Shown here piece after piece: positions 35,378-46,229 of a stretch of DNA of 64,000 nucleotides. Origin of the DNA: an uncultured Paracoccaceae bacterium (GTDB lineage Bacteria > Pseudomonadota > Alphaproteobacteria > Rhodobacterales > Rhodobacteraceae); contig CAJJAR010000016.1 of assembly GCA_905182105.1 (NCBI GenBank), positions 1-64,000 on the forward strand, given 5' to 3'. Within the stretch, counting starts at the first letter, position 1. Each line of letters starts with the position of its first letter. The notes under the pieces are model-generated. The model was not told the origin of the DNA. It searched no databases and was given only the letters and a program-made list of their open reading frames with translations. The translations under genes were made by a program, and so were the position numbers.

Positions 35378-35595
35378 AAACGTTAGACCGCCAGCTCCTA
35401 GAGGCCCATGATGCAAACAATGCCGACGCCTTGGTCTCTCTCTACACGCAAGCAGCAAACCACACGGACGATATTGACGCCGCCTGCTTCTACCTCACGC
35501 ATGCCTATGTGTTCGCATTAGAACGCGGCGACAAAGCTGCTGACGCGCTTCGCAAGCGCCTTGCAGCCCATGGGCGGGAACCCTCACACGACTAA
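35374..35595 (+). CDS. Small conserved hypothetical protein coupled to the Rieske oxygenase
   Basis: A 73-residue acidic helical protein (MKTLDRQLLEAHDANNADALVSLYTQAA...) with a TPR-like helix pattern and no signal or membrane helix. The GTG start overlaps the oxygenase stop (GTGA), so translation is coupled, suggesting a role with the oxygenase. Its stop codon overlaps the stop of the converging amidase gene. Confidence 0.7.
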   Translation: MKTLDRQLLEAHDANNADALVSLYTQAANHTDDIDAACFYLTHAYVFALERGDKAADALRKRLAAHGREPSHD

Positions 35596-37007
35596 AAGGC
35601 AGGTGGCCGCTTTTCTGGCCACAAGGTCGCCTCATGCCAAGTTTGCGCCATGCGCAGCAGTTTAGCATCTGATCCACGCTTACCGATCAATTGCAGACCC
35701 ATCGGCATATCGTTTGGCCCACCAAAGCCGATAGGTACATTAACGACAGGCAGACCCAATAGACCCGGCGCAATCACAACTTCCATCCAACGGTGATAGG
35801 TGTCCATCTGTTGTCCGTTGATCGTCGTTGGGTTCACAAGGTTTACATCAAACGGCCACACTTGTGCAGATGGCAAGACCAGAACGTCATAGGCCCCAAA
35901 CAACTCACTCGCGCGAAGGAACCAACCCGACCGGGTCACGCTTGCCTTGTGTACATCAAGCGCCGACATCACGATGCCCCGCTCAATCTCATAAATGACA
36001 GCAGGTTTCAGCTTTCCGCGTTTGGCAGGGTCGTCATATAGACCTGCCATGCCCGCCCCAACAGCAAAGCTGCGCAATGTGATCCAGCTGTCCCAGATCG
36101 CAGCCGCTGAAAACGGGGCAGGAACCTCAGAAACGTCCCAACCCAAATCACCCATCTGCGCCAATGCAGTTTGGGCCATAGTTTCGATGCCCTCTTCATA
36201 CTGCAACGCACCTCCCCAGTCACCAAGCCAGCCGATGCGTGCGCTAGAAACCGGTTCCTTGAGAGAAGGTAGAGTGGCATCTTGATCAAAGCCCATTGGT
36301 TGGCGCGGATCGTGACCAGACATGGTGTCCAGCAACGCAGCTAAATCCTTGGGGGTGCGCGCCATCGGACCGTTGGTCGCCAAATGATGCAGAAAAGTGT
36401 CCCCTTTAGGTTCTGATGGAACCAAACCAAATGTTGGACGCATCCCATAGACATTGTTCCATGCCGCAGGATTGCGCAACGAACCCATCATGTCAGACCC
36501 GTCTGCAACGCTGATCATACCAGAAGCCAACGCAGCGGCCGCACCGCCAGAGGAACCACCCGCAGAACGTGTTTGATCATAGGGATTCTTTGTCGCGCCA
36601 AAAACGGGGTTGAATGTGTGGCTGCCCAAGCCAAACTCTGGCGTATTCGTTTTACCAATAACAATCGCACCCGCCGCTTTGAGGCGTTCAACTACGATGT
36701 CGTCCTTTTGCGCAACTTCTCCTGCAAACAATGGCGACCCCATTGTTGTGACGAAACCTTCTGCATTCGCCAGATCTTTGATTGCAATCGGAATACCATG
36801 CAGCCAACCTTTTCGCGGCGAAGACTGCGCTTTTTGCGCCTCAGACATCAGTGTATCGCAATCACCGATTGACACGATGGCACTCACTGCACCGTTCACC
36901 TCATCAATTCGATCAAGAGTTGTTTTCATCAGCTCTGTGATGGGTAAATCACCTGCTTCAATTGAAGCAGACAAAGAGAGGGCGGAAGTGTAATTTGAAT
37001 CTGTCAT
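35592..37007 (-). CDS. Amidase (amidase signature family)
   Basis: Hydrolyses an amide to acid and ammonia with a Ser-cisSer-Lys triad. The 471-residue protein shows the lysine in GIPIAIKDLANAEG, the glycine-rich signature AGGSSGGAAAALASGM and the catalytic serine region VADGSDMMGSLRNPAAWNNVYGMRPT. I chose ATG 37007 (MTDSNYTS). This subclass with GSDMMGSLRNPA is common in roseobacters; physiological substrate unknown. It converges with the small gene after the Rieske oxygenase. Confidence 0.92.
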   Translation of the reverse strand: MTDSNYTSALSLSASIEAGDLPITELMKTTLDRIDEVNGAVSAIVSIGDCDTLMSEAQKAQSSPRKGWLHGIPIAIKDLANAEGFVTTMGSPLFAGEVAQKDDIVVERLKAAGAIVIGKTNTPEFGLGSHTFNPVFGATKNPYDQTRSAGGSSGGAAAALASGMISVADGSDMMGSLRNPAAWNNVYGMRPTFGLVPSEPKGDTFLHHLATNGPMARTPKDLAALLDTMSGHDPRQPMGFDQDATLPSLKEPVSSARIGWLGDWGGALQYEEGIETMAQTALAQMGDLGWDVSEVPAPFSAAAIWDSWITLRSFAVGAGMAGLYDDPAKRGKLKPAVIYEIERGIVMSALDVHKASVTRSGWFLRASELFGAYDVLVLPSAQVWPFDVNLVNPTTINGQQMDTYHRWMEVVIAPGLLGLPVVNVPIGFGGPNDMPMGLQLIGKRGSDAKLLRMAQTWHEATLWPEKRPPAF

Positions 37008-37079
37008 CTTCACACCAAAGCCGCCGCAATCCAAAGTGACAAGGACAAACTGCCCAAACTAGGTGTCAATTAGGCCACC

Positions 37080-37661
37080 CTAAGGGGACCATGATCGCTG
37101 ATCTGGAATGTGAAGACGCATGACGTCACCGATTTCCAACAACCCTTCGCGCTCAACAGATGCAGTTACACCACGTTTCCCAACAGCAGCAGGCTTGAAT
37201 TTCGCGCCAAACCCTTCGTGTTCCATCTCAATCTCTCGACCTGGTAAAACGCAGGGTCGGTTGACCATATCAACCATCAATGTCGCACCTGTTGTGGCTG
37301 ATTGTAGGCGTGAAGATGGCGGTACATGCGTAAAATCAGCTATGCCCTCAAGGATCAAAGAAGCTCCCAGCAATGTTGGATCGATATCCTCAAGGCCCAT
37401 CTTTTCAGCGATATGTGCGATTTCCTCAGCAGACATTACGCTAAGTTGGCGCACGTTGTTAATTGTGGTGCCTTGCTTATGCTGCGATCTAACCCGCACA
37501 CACGACGGACGCGTAACGCCAAAATGTGATTCACCCACAAACCCACCAAACACAGCCATTGCTTCATCCAACGGCTCTGAGCGCATAGTGCCATTTTCGG
37601 CCACAACCCGACCTAACCACGTAATGCGGGCCGTATATTCAGTTGGCATAAGTGCTGGCAT
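37080..37661 (-). CDS. MOSC-domain protein
   Basis: The 193-residue protein is essentially a single MOSC domain, a fold that carries sulfur or binds pyridoxal- or molybdenum-cofactor enzymes. It has the usual central VRQLSVMSAEE and the C-terminal cysteine region MVNRPCVLPGREIE, followed by the conserved FKPAAVGKRGVTA. A cysteine sulfide carrier role is inferred from the family. The gene is upstream of the amidase in the same orientation with a 72-base gap. Confidence 0.85.
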   Translation of the reverse strand: MPALMPTEYTARITWLGRVVAENGTMRSEPLDEAMAVFGGFVGESHFGVTRPSCVRVRSQHKQGTTINNVRQLSVMSAEEIAHIAEKMGLEDIDPTLLGASLILEGIADFTHVPPSSRLQSATTGATLMVDMVNRPCVLPGREIEMEHEGFGAKFKPAAVGKRGVTASVEREGLLEIGDVMRLHIPDQRSWSP

Positions 37662-37709
37662 GGGAAACTCCTAAAGCGATCATTCGAATTGAACATAACA
37701 AAAAAGAAA

Positions 37710-37732
37710 AGGCCCCGCATATAGCAGGGCCT
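37710..37732 (-). terminator. Intrinsic terminator downstream of ftsH
   Basis: AGGCCC (37710-37715) pairs with GGGCCT (37727-37732); the stem is followed on the minus strand by TTTTCTTTTTT. It lies 34 bases after the ftsH stop and ends the long ruv-tol-ftsH block. Confidence 0.85.
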
Positions 37733-37766
37733 ATGATTTTTGTAGATTTCCGATCAATAATATTGA

Positions 37767-39695
37767 TCAGGAAGGTGTTTGCTCGTTATCGCCATCATCC
37801 GTTGGCGGTGTCTTCTTCGCCTTGACCTTTGTTTTTGCCTTGGGGATCGCTGTGACACTTGGTGCAGCTTTATTTGCCACATCGTCATCGCCATCTTCTG
37901 GCTCATTTGGTAATTCACCCGCAATTACGCGTTTGATTTCTTCACCAGTCAAAGTTTCGTACTCAAGCAGACCTTGTGCCATGCGCTCAAATTCAACTTC
38001 TTTTTCTTGGATAATTTCCAAAGCCCAGTCATATCCGTCTTGGATGAACTTCTGAACTTCTTCTTCGATCATCTCTTTGGTGTTGGCAGAGACAGAAAAA
38101 CCACCAGTGCGACCGGAATAGCCCTCAGCAGCTTCTGAATAATCGATGTTACCGACCTTGTCCGACATACCCCAACGCAGAACCATCGCACGGGCCAATG
38201 AAGATGCCTGCATGATATCGCCAGCCGGACCGTTGGACACTGAATCTGGGCCATATTTGTGGATCTCGGCCGCCTTACCCGCCATGGTCATCGCCAAACG
38301 CTGGTGACATTCGTCTTTGAACATGTTCAGACGATCCATTTCTGGAAGGCTCATCACCATGCCCAAGGCACCACCGCGTGGAATGATCGTGGCTTTATAG
38401 ACTGGATCACATTTTGGTAAAGTCATTCCAACCAATGCATGACCAGCTTCGTGATAAGCAGTCATCTCTTTTTGCTCAGTCGTCATGACCATGCTGCGAC
38501 GTTCCGCACCCATCATGATTTTATCTTTGGCGGATTCAAAATCATCCATTGCAACAAAGCGACGACCAACACGGGCAGCGGTTAACGCCGCCTCATTTAC
38601 AAGGTTCGCCAAATCAGCACCAGAGAAGCCCGGCGTACCGCGTGCAATGATGCGCAGATCAACGTCTGGACCAAGTGGCGATTTACGTGCGTGAACGCCC
38701 AAAATCTTCTCTCGGCCTTTAATGTCTGGATTACCAACGGTCACCTGGCGATCAAAACGACCCGGACGAAGAAGCGCTGGGTCCAAAACATCTTTACGGT
38801 TTGTCGCCGCGATGATGATGACGCCTTCATTGGCTTCAAAACCGTCCATCTCAACCAGCAATTGGTTCAATGTTTGCTCACGCTCATCGTTGCCACCACC
38901 GTGGCCAGCGCCACGCGCACGACCAACTGCATCAATCTCATCGATAAACACGATGCACGGTGCGTTCTTTTTGGCTTGTTCAAACATGTCGCGTACACGC
39001 GATGCACCCACGCCAACGAACATCTCAACAAAGTCAGAACCAGAGATGGTGAAGAATGGGACGCCAGCTTCGCCTGCAATGGCACGGGCCAAAAGCGTTT
39101 TACCCGTACCTGGAGGGCCCTCTAACAAAGCACCTTTTGGAATTTTGCCACCAAGACGAGAGAATTTCTGCGGATTGCGCAAAAATTCAACAATTTCTTC
39201 CAGTTCTTCCTTGGCCTCGTCGATGCCAGCGACGTCATCAAAGCTAACGCGACCTTCTTTTTCAGTCAGCATCTTGGCCTTGGATTTTCCAAAGCCCATC
39301 GCGCCACCCTTGCCGCCACCTTGCATACGATTCATGAAAAAGATCCAAACACCGATCAGCAATAGAACGGGTAGGATCGTCATAATGAACGCTGAAAAGC
39401 CTGACTGCTGTTGTTGCTCCGCACGTACTGGCACCTTGTTTTGCAGCAATATTTCAGTCACTTTTGCATCGCTTGGGATGATCGCGATAAAGTCTTCTGT
39501 CCCTTTGCGGAACAGAACCTTCTCACCATCTAGCGTGACATTGCTGACAGCGCCGTTCTCAACATCCGTTACAAATTCTGAATAGCTTAGTTCACGGCTC
39601 TGCATATTGCTGTTTGAACCACCAAAGAGGTTAAACAATGCGAGGACCAAGAGGAACAAAACCACCCAAAAGGCGATATTACGTGCATTTCCCAA
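37767..39695 (-). CDS. ftsH: ATP-dependent zinc metalloprotease FtsH
   Basis: Membrane-anchored AAA+ protease that degrades misassembled membrane proteins and regulators such as RpoH and LpxC. The 642-residue protein has two membrane helices (about 7-25 and 106-124), Walker A GPPGTGKT at about 195, Walker B VFIDEIDA, the SRH arginines ([12 protein letters not shown]) and the zinc-binding HEAGH at about 417. The C-terminal tail is basic/acidic and low complexity. Position after tilS at the end of the tol-pal block is the usual order in Rhodobacterales. Confidence 0.98.
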   Translation of the reverse strand: MGNARNIAFWVVLFLLVLALFNLFGGSNSNMQSRELSYSEFVTDVENGAVSNVTLDGEKVLFRKGTEDFIAIIPSDAKVTEILLQNKVPVRAEQQQQSGFSAFIMTILPVLLLIGVWIFFMNRMQGGGKGGAMGFGKSKAKMLTEKEGRVSFDDVAGIDEAKEELEEIVEFLRNPQKFSRLGGKIPKGALLEGPPGTGKTLLARAIAGEAGVPFFTISGSDFVEMFVGVGASRVRDMFEQAKKNAPCIVFIDEIDAVGRARGAGHGGGNDEREQTLNQLLVEMDGFEANEGVIIIAATNRKDVLDPALLRPGRFDRQVTVGNPDIKGREKILGVHARKSPLGPDVDLRIIARGTPGFSGADLANLVNEAALTAARVGRRFVAMDDFESAKDKIMMGAERRSMVMTTEQKEMTAYHEAGHALVGMTLPKCDPVYKATIIPRGGALGMVMSLPEMDRLNMFKDECHQRLAMTMAGKAAEIHKYGPDSVSNGPAGDIMQASSLARAMVLRWGMSDKVGNIDYSEAAEGYSGRTGGFSVSANTKEMIEEEVQKFIQDGYDWALEIIQEKEVEFERMAQGLLEYETLTGEEIKRVIAGELPNEPEDGDDDVANKAAPSVTAIPKAKTKVKAKKTPPTDDGDNEQTPS

Positions 39696-39718
39696 GGAAA
39701 CTTCTCCTAAAATTCGAC

Positions 39719-39740
39719 AGCGCCAACCAAATCGGCGCTC
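39719..39740 (-). terminator. Small hairpin between tilS and ftsH
   Basis: AGCGCC and GGCGCT form a six-base GC stem in the 77-base gap between tilS and ftsH. No strong T-run follows, so it would at most attenuate read-through into ftsH. Confidence 0.4.
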
Positions 39741-39772
39741 TTTGGCATAAGATAGTGATCAATTGCGCAGGT

Positions 39773-41023
39773 TCAATGCGATAATAGTGTCGCATTGAAG
39801 GTATCTGCACCTCTTTCTAGAGTGGCTGCCCATTCCAGGTCATTTTCAATCAATGGAGATGCAATTAACTCACCGCCAGACCAAACAGCGGGTAGCGACA
39901 ATATGGCCTCTCTTGGGAGACCCAATTCGCGCCACGCTTCACTCCTGCGCACCCCCAATTCACCCAACGGAGCGACACACAATTCTTTGCGATCAGAGGG
40001 GCCAATGACACGCCACCGGCCATCCCAGAGGCCGTCCATTGGGCCAATCACTTCACGCACAGCGTTCAACTCGCGGCACACATAAACACGCCCTTGCTTA
40101 TAGACGATTTGGCAGCCGTCCAAAGTGCTAGAAACTCCATTATTCATAGCAGCTTGCACTTGTGAAACACCACCACGGCGCGGAGAGTAGTTCGCCCCAT
40201 TCACCCACCTAATCGCCCGGACCAGAAGACGACGGGCAATTTCAGAAGGCAAGGCATTGTATCGATCAAGGTCAATTCGTACGGTTCCAAGGGTCACTTC
40301 ACATGCGTCTTTCGCCGCCAGTGATGTCTGCCACTCAAGTGCCGTACGCGCATCAGACATGTTGCTAGCAACCACAGCCAAGGCCTGCGCGTTCAAGCCA
40401 AGAGGAGCTAGTGCTTTTAGCGCATCGCGCATCCTAATACGTTCAAAATCACGATTTTCATTGCTGGGATCTTCGACCCAAGTCACGTTTTCTTGACGCA
40501 AAAAATCGCGCAAATCTTCGCGCACTGCGCCTAAAAGTGGTCTTATCCATCTCACACCATGGCGTTGGCTCTCAACCGCCATGGCAGCCAAACCATCAAC
40601 CCCTGCGCCACGTGCCATGCGCATCAGCAGCGTTTCCGCCTGATCATTGGTGGTGTGACCCAAAGCCACAACATCGATGTCGTGGGTTTGGGCCCACTTA
40701 GCGATCAAATCATAACGGGCGTCACGGGCGTTGCTCTGTAGGTTGCCTGCGCCATCCCATCCCGTCCAATGCGCCACCGAATGTGGAACATCCAACTCAG
40801 CGCATTGGTCAGAAACCAACCGAAGCTCAGCATCAGTGCCGTCGCGCAGTCCATGATCAACCGAAATCGCAAACAACCTGATGCCAGCGGTTTTGGCATA
40901 CTCAGCCATCAACACCAGCAACGCCACAGAGTCGCCACCACCGGAAACCGCCACTCCAACCCTCTCAAGGTCGTGAGATGACATCTGCTGTGCAATCAAA
41001 TCAGCGAGTTGGGTTTTCGTCAT
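39773..41023 (-). CDS. tilS: tRNA(Ile)-lysidine synthetase
   Basis: Modifies the wobble cytidine of tRNA(Ile)(CAU) to lysidine so that it reads AUA; essential. The 416-residue protein has the ATP-pyrophosphatase P-loop SGGGDS at residues 27-32, SVDHGLR, and GHTTNDQAETLLMRMARGAG, which are hallmarks of TilS. Length is normal for an alphaproteobacterial enzyme with a reduced C-terminal domain. It lies 21 bases after cpoB. Confidence 0.96.
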   Translation of the reverse strand: MTKTQLADLIAQQMSSHDLERVGVAVSGGGDSVALLVLMAEYAKTAGIRLFAISVDHGLRDGTDAELRLVSDQCAELDVPHSVAHWTGWDGAGNLQSNARDARYDLIAKWAQTHDIDVVALGHTTNDQAETLLMRMARGAGVDGLAAMAVESQRHGVRWIRPLLGAVREDLRDFLRQENVTWVEDPSNENRDFERIRMRDALKALAPLGLNAQALAVVASNMSDARTALEWQTSLAAKDACEVTLGTVRIDLDRYNALPSEIARRLLVRAIRWVNGANYSPRRGGVSQVQAAMNNGVSSTLDGCQIVYKQGRVYVCRELNAVREVIGPMDGLWDGRWRVIGPSDRKELCVAPLGELGVRRSEAWRELGLPREAILSLPAVWSGGELIASPLIENDLEWAATLERGADTFNATLLSH

Positions 41024-41044
41024 TTGGTTAAATCCAGATACGGA

Positions 41045-41860
41045 TCACGAGCATCCAATGTTGAGCATTTGGGAATTGGCTTCCAATGCAGAACCCGAAT
41101 TTGGAAAGCGTACAGACACCTCGCCAAGCGTGACACAAGCTTCACTGGTCTGCCCCAAACGCCCAAGTGCACCGCCAAGCTTGAACAAAGCAAACGGTGC
41201 ATTAGTGCCTGTTTGGTCAGCACTAAACGCCTCGAGATAGGCGCGCGCTGCAGAACGTGTGTCACCAAGACCCTCTAGCGCGTCACCACGCATAAGGTCA
41301 GCATCCACGCTTAGTGGACCACCTGGATAGGTCTGATTAAAGGCCGCAAACTGGACTGCAGCGCTTTGAAAATCACCGGATGCAAGCGCCCCCGACGCCC
41401 GCTCAAAGTCTGCAGATTCTTGGGTCGCCAACTGGCTTCCTGTTTCGGGTTCAACTGGCACTGCAATTGGGGAGGTCACTTGCTCTTCGCCGCCCAAAGT
41501 TGATGTTTCGCCGATCGCACCAATGTCTCCACCCTCAAGCTCAACAAGACGGAACTCAAGATCACCAATACGGTTGGTGCCATCGGCAACAACGCGACCA
41601 ATCCGGAATTCCAATTGCTCAGTTTTGCCAGTCAGACGTTGCAGTTCACTTTCGATCCCTTCGACACGATCCAACAAAGAACCGCCAGTCGTGCCACCAC
41701 CGGCCGCGCCTGTTGTAGACAACTCACGCTTTAGCTTTTGTATCTCTACATTTAAAACCGTCAGTTCCTGACGGACATCAGCCAATGTTTGATCGCCTTG
41801 TGCTGCGGCCGCTAAAGGCCACAAAACACAACAGATCACGACACGAAAGACATACTTCAT
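41045..41860 (-). CDS. cpoB: Tol-Pal accessory protein CpoB (YbgF)
   Basis: Periplasmic coordinator of outer-membrane constriction and peptidoglycan synthesis at division. The 271-residue precursor has a signal peptide (about 1-21, ending AAAAQG), an N-terminal coiled coil with heptad leucines (LADVRQELTVLNVEIQKL) that trimerises, and a C-terminal TPR domain (from about 150; FAAFNQTYPGGPLSVDADL, AARAYLEAFS). It follows pal by six bases, as expected. Confidence 0.93.
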   Translation of the reverse strand: MKYVFRVVICCVLWPLAAAAQGDQTLADVRQELTVLNVEIQKLKRELSTTGAAGGGTTGGSLLDRVEGIESELQRLTGKTEQLEFRIGRVVADGTNRIGDLEFRLVELEGGDIGAIGETSTLGGEEQVTSPIAVPVEPETGSQLATQESADFERASGALASGDFQSAAVQFAAFNQTYPGGPLSVDADLMRGDALEGLGDTRSAARAYLEAFSADQTGTNAPFALFKLGGALGRLGQTSEACVTLGEVSVRFPNSGSALEANSQMLNIGCS

Positions 41861-41866
41861 AGGTTT

Positions 41867-42391
41867 TTACCCTGTCAGGCCGCCAGCCAACACTGTGACT
41901 GCGCGACGGTTTTTTGCGTAACACGCCTCTTTGCTGCATATCTCGATTGGGCGTTCCTTGCCATAGCTTACGATTTGCATGCGCGAGGATGGAACACCTT
42001 TGGAGACCAAATAGCTGCGCGCAGCATCCGCACGGCGGTTGCCTAATGCAATGTTATATTCACGCGTGCCCTGCTCGTCTGCGTGACCTTCGATAATGGC
42101 AGTGTAATCCGCATTGGTCAGCAACCAAGTTGCCTGACCGTCCAAAGTGGCGCGACCCACTGCAGACAACGATGATTGGTCCACTTCAAACGTCACACGA
42201 TCGCCGACAGCCTCCTGGAAGTACGCGGTAGACGCTGGGTCAGACGCACTGCCAGCAATCACACCAGAGTTCCCGGCAGCATTTGGGTCAAATGCACCGT
42301 CACCAGCACCTCCACCCAATTTGCCTGCGTTTGTACAAGCAGCCAAAGATAGCGTGCCCATCATCAGAATTACTTTGGTTGTCAATTTCAT
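41867..42391 (-). CDS. pal: Peptidoglycan-associated lipoprotein Pal
   Basis: Outer-membrane lipoprotein that anchors the Tol system to peptidoglycan. The lipobox LAAC places the acylated cysteine at residue 19 of the 174-residue precursor. The OmpA-like domain includes EGHADEQGTREYNIALGNRRA-type sequence (about residues 98-118) with the Asp and Arg that bind diaminopimelate. Start ATG 42391 has GAGGCG upstream. Confidence 0.96.
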   Translation of the reverse strand: MKLTTKVILMMGTLSLAACTNAGKLGGGAGDGAFDPNAAGNSGVIAGSASDPASTAYFQEAVGDRVTFEVDQSSLSAVGRATLDGQATWLLTNADYTAIIEGHADEQGTREYNIALGNRRADAARSYLVSKGVPSSRMQIVSYGKERPIEICSKEACYAKNRRAVTVLAGGLTG

Positions 42392-42489
42392 CCGCTTCGC
42401 CTCATTTTTTAGGTCTAACTATTATTTAAGTTCTTTTATCATGGTTGTGGCAAGCTGTCATCGCACGCCACATTTCAAATTTTTTCGGA

Positions 42490-43809
42490 TCACTTCTGCA
42501 GTGGGGACCACGATGGATCGGACCCGCCCTCAGGGGTACGCACAGGACGCAAGTTACGCCCAGTAATGTCCACAGAATACAATGTTGATCGGCCACCAGC
42601 CCCTTGGGTCTCGCGATGGAACATGATCACACGACCATTTGGCGACCATGTTGGCCCCTCATCTAAAAAGGACGCAGTCAAAAGACGCTCTTCACTTCCA
42701 TCAATCCGCATAACGCCAATGTGGAAGCGCCCTTTGGATTGCTTTGTAAAGGCAACCAGGTCTCCACGCGGGGACCAAACAGGCGTACCATAGCGACCTT
42801 GCCCGAATGAAATACGTTTTGCCTCTCCACCATTAGCGGACATAATGTACAACTGCTGCGCACCAGAGCGGTCGCTTTCAAACACGATACTGTTGCCATC
42901 CGGGCTGTAACTTGGCGCAGTTTCGATAGATGGTGCCGACGTCAGGCGCGTTGAGCGGCCTGATGAGATGTCCATAGTATAGATGTCTGTGTTGCTGCCT
43001 GTGGCTTGGGAATACACAACCGTTTGGCCGTTTGGTGAAAAACGCGGAGCAAAGCTGATCGAGCCTTCGCCGCTTTCCAACACGCGGTGCTGGACGCTGC
43101 CTACATCCAAAACATAAATGCGTGGGAACCCTGTCTCGTATGAGGTGTAAAGGACCCGATCACCTGTAGGGCTAAAACGCGGTGCCAAAACCAGTGAACG
43201 ACTATCAGTCAGATATTTCACACCAGCCCCATCATAATCCATGACGGCCAAACGCTTTTGACGCTTATTTTTTGGACCCATCTCGGAAACGAAAACAACG
43301 CGACTGTCGAAATATCCACCTTCACCAGTAATCCGACTGTAAACAGCATCAGACACCTTGTGTGCCATGCGACGCCAGCCCTCTGTCGTACCTTGGAACT
43401 GCAGGCCATTACCCAGTTCTGCACCAGAAAAGATATCATACAGGCGAAACTTCACCGTAAGACTATTTCCCGAAACATTCACTGCACCTGTAACCAAAGC
43501 TTGGGCGTTGATTGCTTTCCAGTCAGGATACTGAATGGCAGAACCAAAATCAGTTACGTTGCTTATATAAGCTCTAGCGGGAATTTCACGAAACAATCCA
43601 GTATTTTGCAAGTCAGCGGCCACGACACGGGCCAACTCTGTCCCCATCTCGGTACTGCTTCCGTTTTCTGCCACGAAGTCGGGCGTCGCGAATGGCAACG
43701 GCTCGATAACACCTTCAGTAATTTCGATGCGCAACGGGCCCTGTTGTGCCAACGAGAGTGTCGCAGTCATCATCAAAGCCATCAGAGTTGTAAAAATTCG
43801 AACCATCAT
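42490..43809 (-). CDS. tolB: Tol-Pal periplasmic protein TolB
   Basis: Periplasmic hub that binds Pal and TolA. The 439-residue precursor has a signal peptide (ending SLAQQG, about residue 22), an N-terminal alpha/beta domain, and a beta-propeller with repeated WSP/FSPDG motifs ([48 protein letters not shown]). Its first ATG overlaps the tolA stop. Complete and normal. Confidence 0.97.
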   Translation of the reverse strand: MMVRIFTTLMALMMTATLSLAQQGPLRIEITEGVIEPLPFATPDFVAENGSSTEMGTELARVVAADLQNTGLFREIPARAYISNVTDFGSAIQYPDWKAINAQALVTGAVNVSGNSLTVKFRLYDIFSGAELGNGLQFQGTTEGWRRMAHKVSDAVYSRITGEGGYFDSRVVFVSEMGPKNKRQKRLAVMDYDGAGVKYLTDSRSLVLAPRFSPTGDRVLYTSYETGFPRIYVLDVGSVQHRVLESGEGSISFAPRFSPNGQTVVYSQATGSNTDIYTMDISSGRSTRLTSAPSIETAPSYSPDGNSIVFESDRSGAQQLYIMSANGGEAKRISFGQGRYGTPVWSPRGDLVAFTKQSKGRFHIGVMRIDGSEERLLTASFLDEGPTWSPNGRVIMFHRETQGAGGRSTLYSVDITGRNLRPVRTPEGGSDPSWSPLQK

Positions 43810-44939
43810 TTGATGCGCATCCTTTCGGGATTGAATGTCATTTCAATGTCTTTCCATTGATCGTATTTGTCGCTGGGTAATTGGAAACCACGTGCCCCAC
43901 AGCGGATAATCGCTCGCCTTGCTGTCTCAAAAGCTTGTTTTACTGACGCACTGGTGCCGCCTTCACTATCCACTTGGCGGACCGAAGACACGATTGGTTT
44001 GCCGTCTTTAGTCAAGGACACGGCAACAACTACGGTTGTTTCCAAGGCCAAGCTAGAAAGCGAACCAACGTTCCAGCATTGCTGCACAGCCACGCGCAAT
44101 GCATCCTTTTCACCTGCAGACAACGGCGGCCCTCTTGGCGCAGATGGTGTCTCCGAATCTTGGCCCAAGGCTTCGGCGAATGCGTCATCAACTGCAGACG
44201 ATGTATTTGGTTCTTCAGCTGCTGGTTCCACAGCTGGTTTTTGGGTCTCAGCTGCTAACTCAGACGTTTCTGCAGCCTGAACCGCAGACCGGGTCGGACG
44301 GAGCGGCGGCGGGCGTAATGAAGTCTCTGGTGCGGCTGAAGGTTTTTCAGCCTCAGTCACAATCTCAGATGCCGCTTCTTCTGCCGCGGTCGCTTCTTTA
44401 GGTTCTGCAACCGTTCCACCTGTTACCATTTGCTGAACCGCTTCTTGTTCAACCAGATCTGGACGCGCCTCGGGATCAGGTGCGATCACAGGTTCTGGTG
44501 CCACACGAATTGACGCTTGCGGCACAGGTGTTTCATTGCTCTCTGGTGCCTCGACAGCAACGTCTGGTTCTGGAGTTGGCAAGACAGGTGTCTCGACCAA
44601 CACTTCGGCATTCGGCAATGGACTTAGCTCACTTACATCAGGAGCATCATCGGCGGCTGGGGCGGGTGCCGGTTCCGGAATCTCTTGTTCTGGCGCCGTC
44701 TCAGGATCTGGAACAGCACCTGTTTCATTATCAACAACGGGTTGAGCAGGTTGAGTAATTTCACTTTGAGACGTAGGTGAATCTTGGGCTGCCATCAATG
44801 CTGCAAAGGCTTCACCAGAGATCACAGAGACCTCTGTTGCTTCTATAGGTAGCTGTTCGGTGCGGAAAATTCCACCGAACACCATCCAACCTATCAAAGT
44901 CGCGTGCCCTGCCGCCGATATGACCTGCCCTGTTTTCAC
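43806..44939 (-). CDS. tolA: TolA-type energy transducer
   Basis: Links TolQR in the inner membrane to TolB/Pal. The 377-residue protein starts with GTG at 44939, has one N-terminal helix (about 7-24), a long Pro/Ala/Glu/Thr-rich domain (about 50-265) and a C-terminal domain with [22 protein letters not shown] and [11 protein letters not shown]. Low-complexity TolA domains vary greatly, so position between tolR and tolB is the main evidence, supported by the conserved end. Overlaps tolB by four bases. Confidence 0.9.
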   Translation of the reverse strand: MKTGQVISAAGHATLIGWMVFGGIFRTEQLPIEATEVSVISGEAFAALMAAQDSPTSQSEITQPAQPVVDNETGAVPDPETAPEQEIPEPAPAPAADDAPDVSELSPLPNAEVLVETPVLPTPEPDVAVEAPESNETPVPQASIRVAPEPVIAPDPEARPDLVEQEAVQQMVTGGTVAEPKEATAAEEAASEIVTEAEKPSAAPETSLRPPPLRPTRSAVQAAETSELAAETQKPAVEPAAEEPNTSSAVDDAFAEALGQDSETPSAPRGPPLSAGEKDALRVAVQQCWNVGSLSSLALETTVVVAVSLTKDGKPIVSSVRQVDSEGGTSASVKQAFETARRAIIRCGARGFQLPSDKYDQWKDIEMTFNPERMRIK

Positions 44940-44957
44940 AGCTTGCGCCCCTCGACC

Positions 44958-45431
44958 TTACTGATCCGACCCGTCAAGCGCGGGGCCACCGATATCTGTC
45001 ACCAGACCAATGTTGGAAAAGCCACCAGCGTTCAACGCGCCCATCACTTGCATGACTTGCAAGTAAGGAACCGCACCATCAGCACGAAGGAATACACGGT
45101 CGCTCTCGCGTTCCGCTGCAATGCCACGCAAGCGTGTGATAAGCTGATCACGCGGTGTTTCCGTGGTTTGAATTTGGATCGAACCCTCGGCGGTAATCGT
45201 CACTGTCAATGGCTCTTCCTGATCCACTGACAATGCACCCGCAGCCGTCTTGGGGAGTTCAACAGGCACACCTACTGTTAGCAATGGGGCTGCGACCATA
45301 AAGATAATCAGCAACACCAACATAACATCAACAAAAGGTGTTACGTTGATTTCCGCCATTGGCCGTGCGCTGCCGCGACGACGACGACGGCGTCCGCCCC
45401 CATCGTCTTTTTGTACTGTTCCCGCACCCAT
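44958..45431 (-). CDS. tolR: Tol-Pal proton-channel protein TolR
   Basis: ExbD/TolR-family partner of TolQ. The 157-residue protein has a basic, glycine-rich N-terminus (GGGRRRRRRGSARP), the signature AEINVTPFVDVMLVLLIIFMV with the channel aspartate at about residue 34, and a periplasmic domain. Downstream of tolQ by three bases. Confidence 0.96.
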   Translation of the reverse strand: MGAGTVQKDDGGGRRRRRRGSARPMAEINVTPFVDVMLVLLIIFMVAAPLLTVGVPVELPKTAAGALSVDQEEPLTVTITAEGSIQIQTTETPRDQLITRLRGIAAERESDRVFLRADGAVPYLQVMQVMGALNAGGFSNIGLVTDIGGPALDGSDQ

Positions 45432-45434
45432 GGC

Positions 45435-46130
45435 TTAACTGTCCAACTGACGACTAAGGATGGTTGCGAATTCATCAGAGAACGCTTCGTAGCCAGAAAT
45501 AATACGATCGCTGTCCGCGCTTAGCTTGTTGTAAAATACAACGGCAGGGATTGCGGCCAACAGGCCAAGACCCGTGGCCAACAAAGCCTCAGCAATACCC
45601 GGTGCTACTACGGCAAGGTTGGTATTTTGTTGTTCTGCAATTTCGATAAAGGCGTTCATGATTCCAATCACTGTCCCGAACAAACCAATAAACGGAGCAG
45701 TGGACCCCACGGTCGCCAAAACTGTCAGACCCTTTTGCAGACCTTCCGCTTCCTTATTGATTGCAACGTCCATGCTTCTATCAATGCGTGCGCTTGCACC
45801 TGCAATCAAACCACCATCGTCACGGTGCGAGCGACGCCATTCGGTCATGCCCGCGGCAAATACCTTTTCGGAATGTCCATTTGGGGCCGGCCCAATTTGG
45901 TCAAACAAAGCGTCTAAAGGTTCGCCCGACCAAAACTTCTGATCAAATACCTGCGCCTCAGTCCGCGCATTTCCATAGCTAATCATCTTTTGAACAATGA
46001 TGGACCATGCCCAAAAGGAGGCAACGATCAGCATGATCATAACAATTTTAACGGTGAGTGTCGCGCGTGCGAATAATGCCCACATAGAGAAATCAATCTC
46101 ATGCGCTAGGGCTAGCGTTTCTGCTTCCAT
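45435..46130 (-). CDS. tolQ: Tol-Pal proton-channel protein TolQ
   Basis: MotA/TolQ/ExbB-family inner-membrane channel subunit. The 231-residue protein has three helices (about 15-40, 132-155, 170-195) and the family segments VGSTAPFIGLFGTVIGIMNAF and GIAEALLATGLGLLAAIPAVVFYN. First tol gene; a gap of about 100 bases to ybgC may contain an internal promoter. Confidence 0.97.
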   Translation of the reverse strand: MEAETLALAHEIDFSMWALFARATLTVKIVMIMLIVASFWAWSIIVQKMISYGNARTEAQVFDQKFWSGEPLDALFDQIGPAPNGHSEKVFAAGMTEWRRSHRDDGGLIAGASARIDRSMDVAINKEAEGLQKGLTVLATVGSTAPFIGLFGTVIGIMNAFIEIAEQQNTNLAVVAPGIAEALLATGLGLLAAIPAVVFYNKLSADSDRIISGYEAFSDEFATILSRQLDS

Positions 46131-46229
46131 GTGCCTGCTCTTTTGTTGCGGTCAGTTTTTTGACCATCATTGAGCATGCTTATAACTTAATAACAGGGGG
46201 AAAGCCATCACTATGGCGTAAGGTGATTC